A stretch of DNA of 45,314 nucleotides from an uncultured Microcaldota archaeon (GTDB lineage Archaea; Micrarchaeota; Micrarchaeia; CAILAH01), in the NCBI GenBank assembly GCA_903832205.1, contig CAILAH010000063.1, forward strand, positions 1-45,314. Reading direction: 5' to 3'. The number at the start of each line of letters is the position of its first letter. Positions within the stretch are counted from its first letter, which is position 1. Of the stretch, positions 42,703 to 45,314 are shown in pieces. A program made the translations under genes and the position numbers. The notes under the pieces are model-generated. The model saw only the letters and a program-made list of their open reading frames with translations, did no database searches and was not told the DNA's origin.

Positions 42703-45314
42703 TTACTGCTTAATCTTCTTGAGCTCGTCAACGGCCCTGCTTACCTGCACGCTGGTCCTGTTGCCGAAATCCTTTATTCCCTTTGCCTTTGCGCCTACGG
42801 ACTTGACCGCATCGTTTGCAATGCCCTCGCTTTTCATAATCACATAGCCTACGGTCGCGTTCTTCTGCACCAACGGCTTGCCGTACATCCAGCCGAATGT
42901 TGCCGCTGCGGCAATCACGGCTGCAGCCGCAAGATACTTGAGAGTCCTCTTCATTTCTGTCCTCTCTTTTCTCACAGCAACTTTTCTCGGCAGCTCATAG
43001 AACGCCCTGAGCAATACCTTTTCGAACTCATATGCGTTCTCCTTTATCTTCTGCTCCGAAACGAAAGGCACCCTGGACTCAATTGCGATTTCCAGAATGT
43101 CCTCGTGGCCAACGCGCTCGCCCGCAACCACATGCCTGAGGATGTCCTTTGTAAGCAACATTGTCCTCTCAAACGTGTTCTGGCCCGGGTAGAAGCACTT
43201 GTCAATGACTTGGTTGAGGTCAAAGGTTATCTTAATGTCCTCTTCCGTTCTCATCTCAACGCGCATCTTCTCGCTCGCCTTTGGCGCTTCTGCCGCAGGT
43301 TGCGGTGCAGCCTGTGCTGCTGGCACGGCGGGAGTCTCAAACAAGACATCTTCCTTTGGTGCCGGCTTTGGAGGCACTGTGTGCGCATGCCTCTCCTCAT
43401 CTTTATTTCCTTTCATAGTATCTACCATAGTAACATCCTCCTTTTTTTCTCCTCTTTTTTTCTCAGCGTCAATAATTTCCTGAGGAATATCATACTCTTC
43501 ATCAGTTGTTTGTATTGGTTCATTGAGTGCGGGCGCATCACCGCTAAGCATGCGCACTTCCTCATCGTTCAATACCTCTCCGGTTGTTTGTATAGGCTCA
43601 TCAGTGGCATCATATGCCTCTTCCCCACCGTACATTGATTCCACATGTATTGGCTTATGGAATGAAAATGCCCTCTGTACTGCCGGCTCAGGTACAAATA
43701 CTAGCGGCTCTACACAAAGATCCCCATCCATCATAATCTCATTGCCCGCGCTGGTTGTCTGCCTTTCGTAGGGGAACAATGGCGCACTTTCAGTGCCATA
43801 ATATGTAATGTTCGCGCCCTCATGGAACGGGAATGATGCCTGCCCTTCCTTGAAGACCCTTGCCACAACACTGCCGGGGTGGGCTTTTGACAAAGACCTG
43901 TTAACCGCAGCAGCTAGCGATTCATCCGCAGGGCGTGCTGCCTCTTCGGGATGAACTGCTTCCACCAATCTTGTTTCAGCAGCATGCACATCAGCCGCGG
44001 CAAGCGGCGTATCCTGAATTGCAGGCTCAGCTGCAACAAACGGGACATCCTCATACAGCGCCATCACCGGAGCCCTGGCTTCCATCACAGCATTTTGCTC
44101 AGCAATAAGTTCAGCTGCATCTGGCTCAGTAATCGCAGCGGGTTCAGCAAAAACCTGCTCAACATCAGCCTCGGTAACCAGCGGCAATTGTTCTTCCTTC
44201 ACTGGAGGCACAACCTCCACAATCTCTGCCGATGCTATCATAGGAAATTCATCAGTTACCCGCTTTGAAGCAGGAACCTCAATAACGTCAGCCGGTGCTG
44301 CCATGGGCAACTCATCTGCAATTGGCCTTGCCTCTGCAGCAGGCTGTGCAATAGGAATTTCTGTTTGTGCCACAACTGGCTTTTCAGCAGCAGGTGCAAC
44401 AACAGGCTCTTCCGCCTTTGGTGCCTCAACCGCATCATGCGGCACAGCAGTGTGAACAAGCAGCGGTATTTGCGGCTCTTCAACAACAGGCGTGTCATTT
44501 GCAGCCGCATCAATCAGGTGCTGCGGTATTGTAACAGGCCTTGTAACTTCCTGTGAGAACATTGGCGCCTTTCCAGGCACAATAATATCAACAGGCGGCT
44601 CTGGGGCACCGTTATCGCCCGCGGCCAATGCCTCATTCACCGCATCATGATCAATTATGAATGAAGGCTCACTGCTTCCTTCGCCTTCAACAATATTAAT
44701 GCCGGGCATCTCAGCAGTCTTCCTCTTCTGCGAATCCGGGCGCACAGCATCGCGAATCTCACTCACGGCGCTCTGCACCACTTCATCCGCAATTGTTTCG
44801 CCATCCATTTCCGCCTTGGCGTCAACGGGCTTAAACACCCCATTGAATACCTCATCGCTTTTTGCGGAAATGCCAAAGAAGCCGGCATTGAGCCCGGCCA
44901 TCTCCTGTGGCACTGATTCCCCGGGAACGGCTCCCTTGGGCCTCTCACCATCAATTTCCACTCCCATCAACGAATGGGTAATTGCGGTCTGGTCCTCATC
45001 ATTAACATAAACCCCGCTTTCCTTCCTGCTGCCGACCGCCTCAATCTTTCCAAGCACGCCCCTTGGCATGTACCACTTGTCTTTTCGGTTCCCGAAGTCA
45101 ATTATGCGCTGCAGGCGGCCCTTCCTGTAGTAGGAATCTATGGCCCGCTTTCCCGCCTCAATTCTCACAACATCGGGAATATCGGCATAGACAGCACAGA
45201 TATCCTCGAGCTTGAATTCCATGTCAGCTTTCACGCACAGGTTCACGCATTTCATGCCCGCGGCAATCCTGGCCATCCCAGGCAGATTTACATCCTGCGC
45301 GTATTCAATAAGCA
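42703..45314 (-). CDS. Large Ala/Pro/Glu-rich protein with C-terminal TM, 5'-truncated by the window edge
   Basis: 857-aa ORF; the frame stays open to the right edge ('LIEYAQDVNLPG' precedes the listed Met); C-terminal TM 'LKYLAAAAVIAAAATFGWMYG'. Confidence 0.65.
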   Translation of the reverse strand, partial: LIEYAQDVNLPGMARIAAGMKCVNLCVKADMEFKLEDICAVYADIPDVVRIEAGKRAIDSYYRKGRLQRIIDFGNRKDKWYMPRGVLGKIEAVGSRKESGVYVNDEDQTAITHSLMGVEIDGERPKGAVPGESVPQEMAGLNAGFFGISAKSDEVFNGVFKPVDAKAEMDGETIADEVVQSAVSEIRDAVRPDSQKRKTAEMPGINIVEGEGSSEPSFIIDHDAVNEALAAGDNGAPEPPVDIIVPGKAPMFSQEVTRPVTIPQHLIDAAANDTPVVEEPQIPLLVHTAVPHDAVEAPKAEEPVVAPAAEKPVVAQTEIPIAQPAAEARPIADELPMAAPADVIEVPASKRVTDEFPMIASAEIVEVVPPVKEEQLPLVTEADVEQVFAEPAAITEPDAAELIAEQNAVMEARAPVMALYEDVPFVAAEPAIQDTPLAAADVHAAETRLVEAVHPEEAARPADESLAAAVNRSLSKAHPGSVVARVFKEGQASFPFHEGANITYYGTESAPLFPYERQTTSAGNEIMMDGDLCVEPLVFVPEPAVQRAFSFHKPIHVESMYGGEEAYDATDEPIQTTGEVLNDEEVRMLSGDAPALNEPIQTTDEEYDIPQEIIDAEKKRGEKKEDVTMVDTMKGNKDEERHAHTVPPKPAPKEDVLFETPAVPAAQAAPQPAAEAPKASEKMRVEMRTEEDIKITFDLNQVIDKCFYPGQNTFERTMLLTKDILRHVVAGERVGHEDILEIAIESRVPFVSEQKIKENAYEFEKVLLRAFYELPRKVAVRKERTEMKRTLKYLAAAAVIAAAATFGWMYGKPLVQKNATVGYVIMKSEGIANDAVKSVGAKAKGIKDFGNRTSVQVSRAVDELKKIKQ

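Overview
The window is archaeal: it carries archaeal apgM, L11, Spt5/NusG, SecE, FtsZ, GatE, CarS, Dph2, the A-type ATPase D subunit and BHB-type tRNA introns. A DPANN-like small-genome lineage is likely, but that is inference. Most of it is housekeeping genes mixed with secreted or Cys-rich proteins of unknown function. The standout signal is in the tRNA genes and nearby intergenic spaces. (1) tRNA-Glu(CTC) at 27607-27941 appears split by two introns. One is at the canonical 37/38 site (131 nt). The other is in the T-loop at 59/60 (129 nt). Removing both restores a perfectly paired cloverleaf. (2) tRNA-Ser(TGA) at 29767-29996 has a 146-nt intron. (3) These introns are largely hairpin-rich dispersed repeats that also occur between protein genes. 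Family R1 (CACTGATG...hairpins...CGTGTGGTCTACACC) has four copies, two intergenic and one in each 37/38-type intron, in both orientations. Family R2 (102 nt, about 99/102 identical by eye) has one copy inside the T-loop intron and one just after argS. This suggests small mobile or structured elements that become, or colonise, tRNA introns. A second candidate system is a tightly coupled operon at 30087-39676: a 2287-aa membrane protein, a Cys-rich lipoprotein and a thioredoxin-fold protein.
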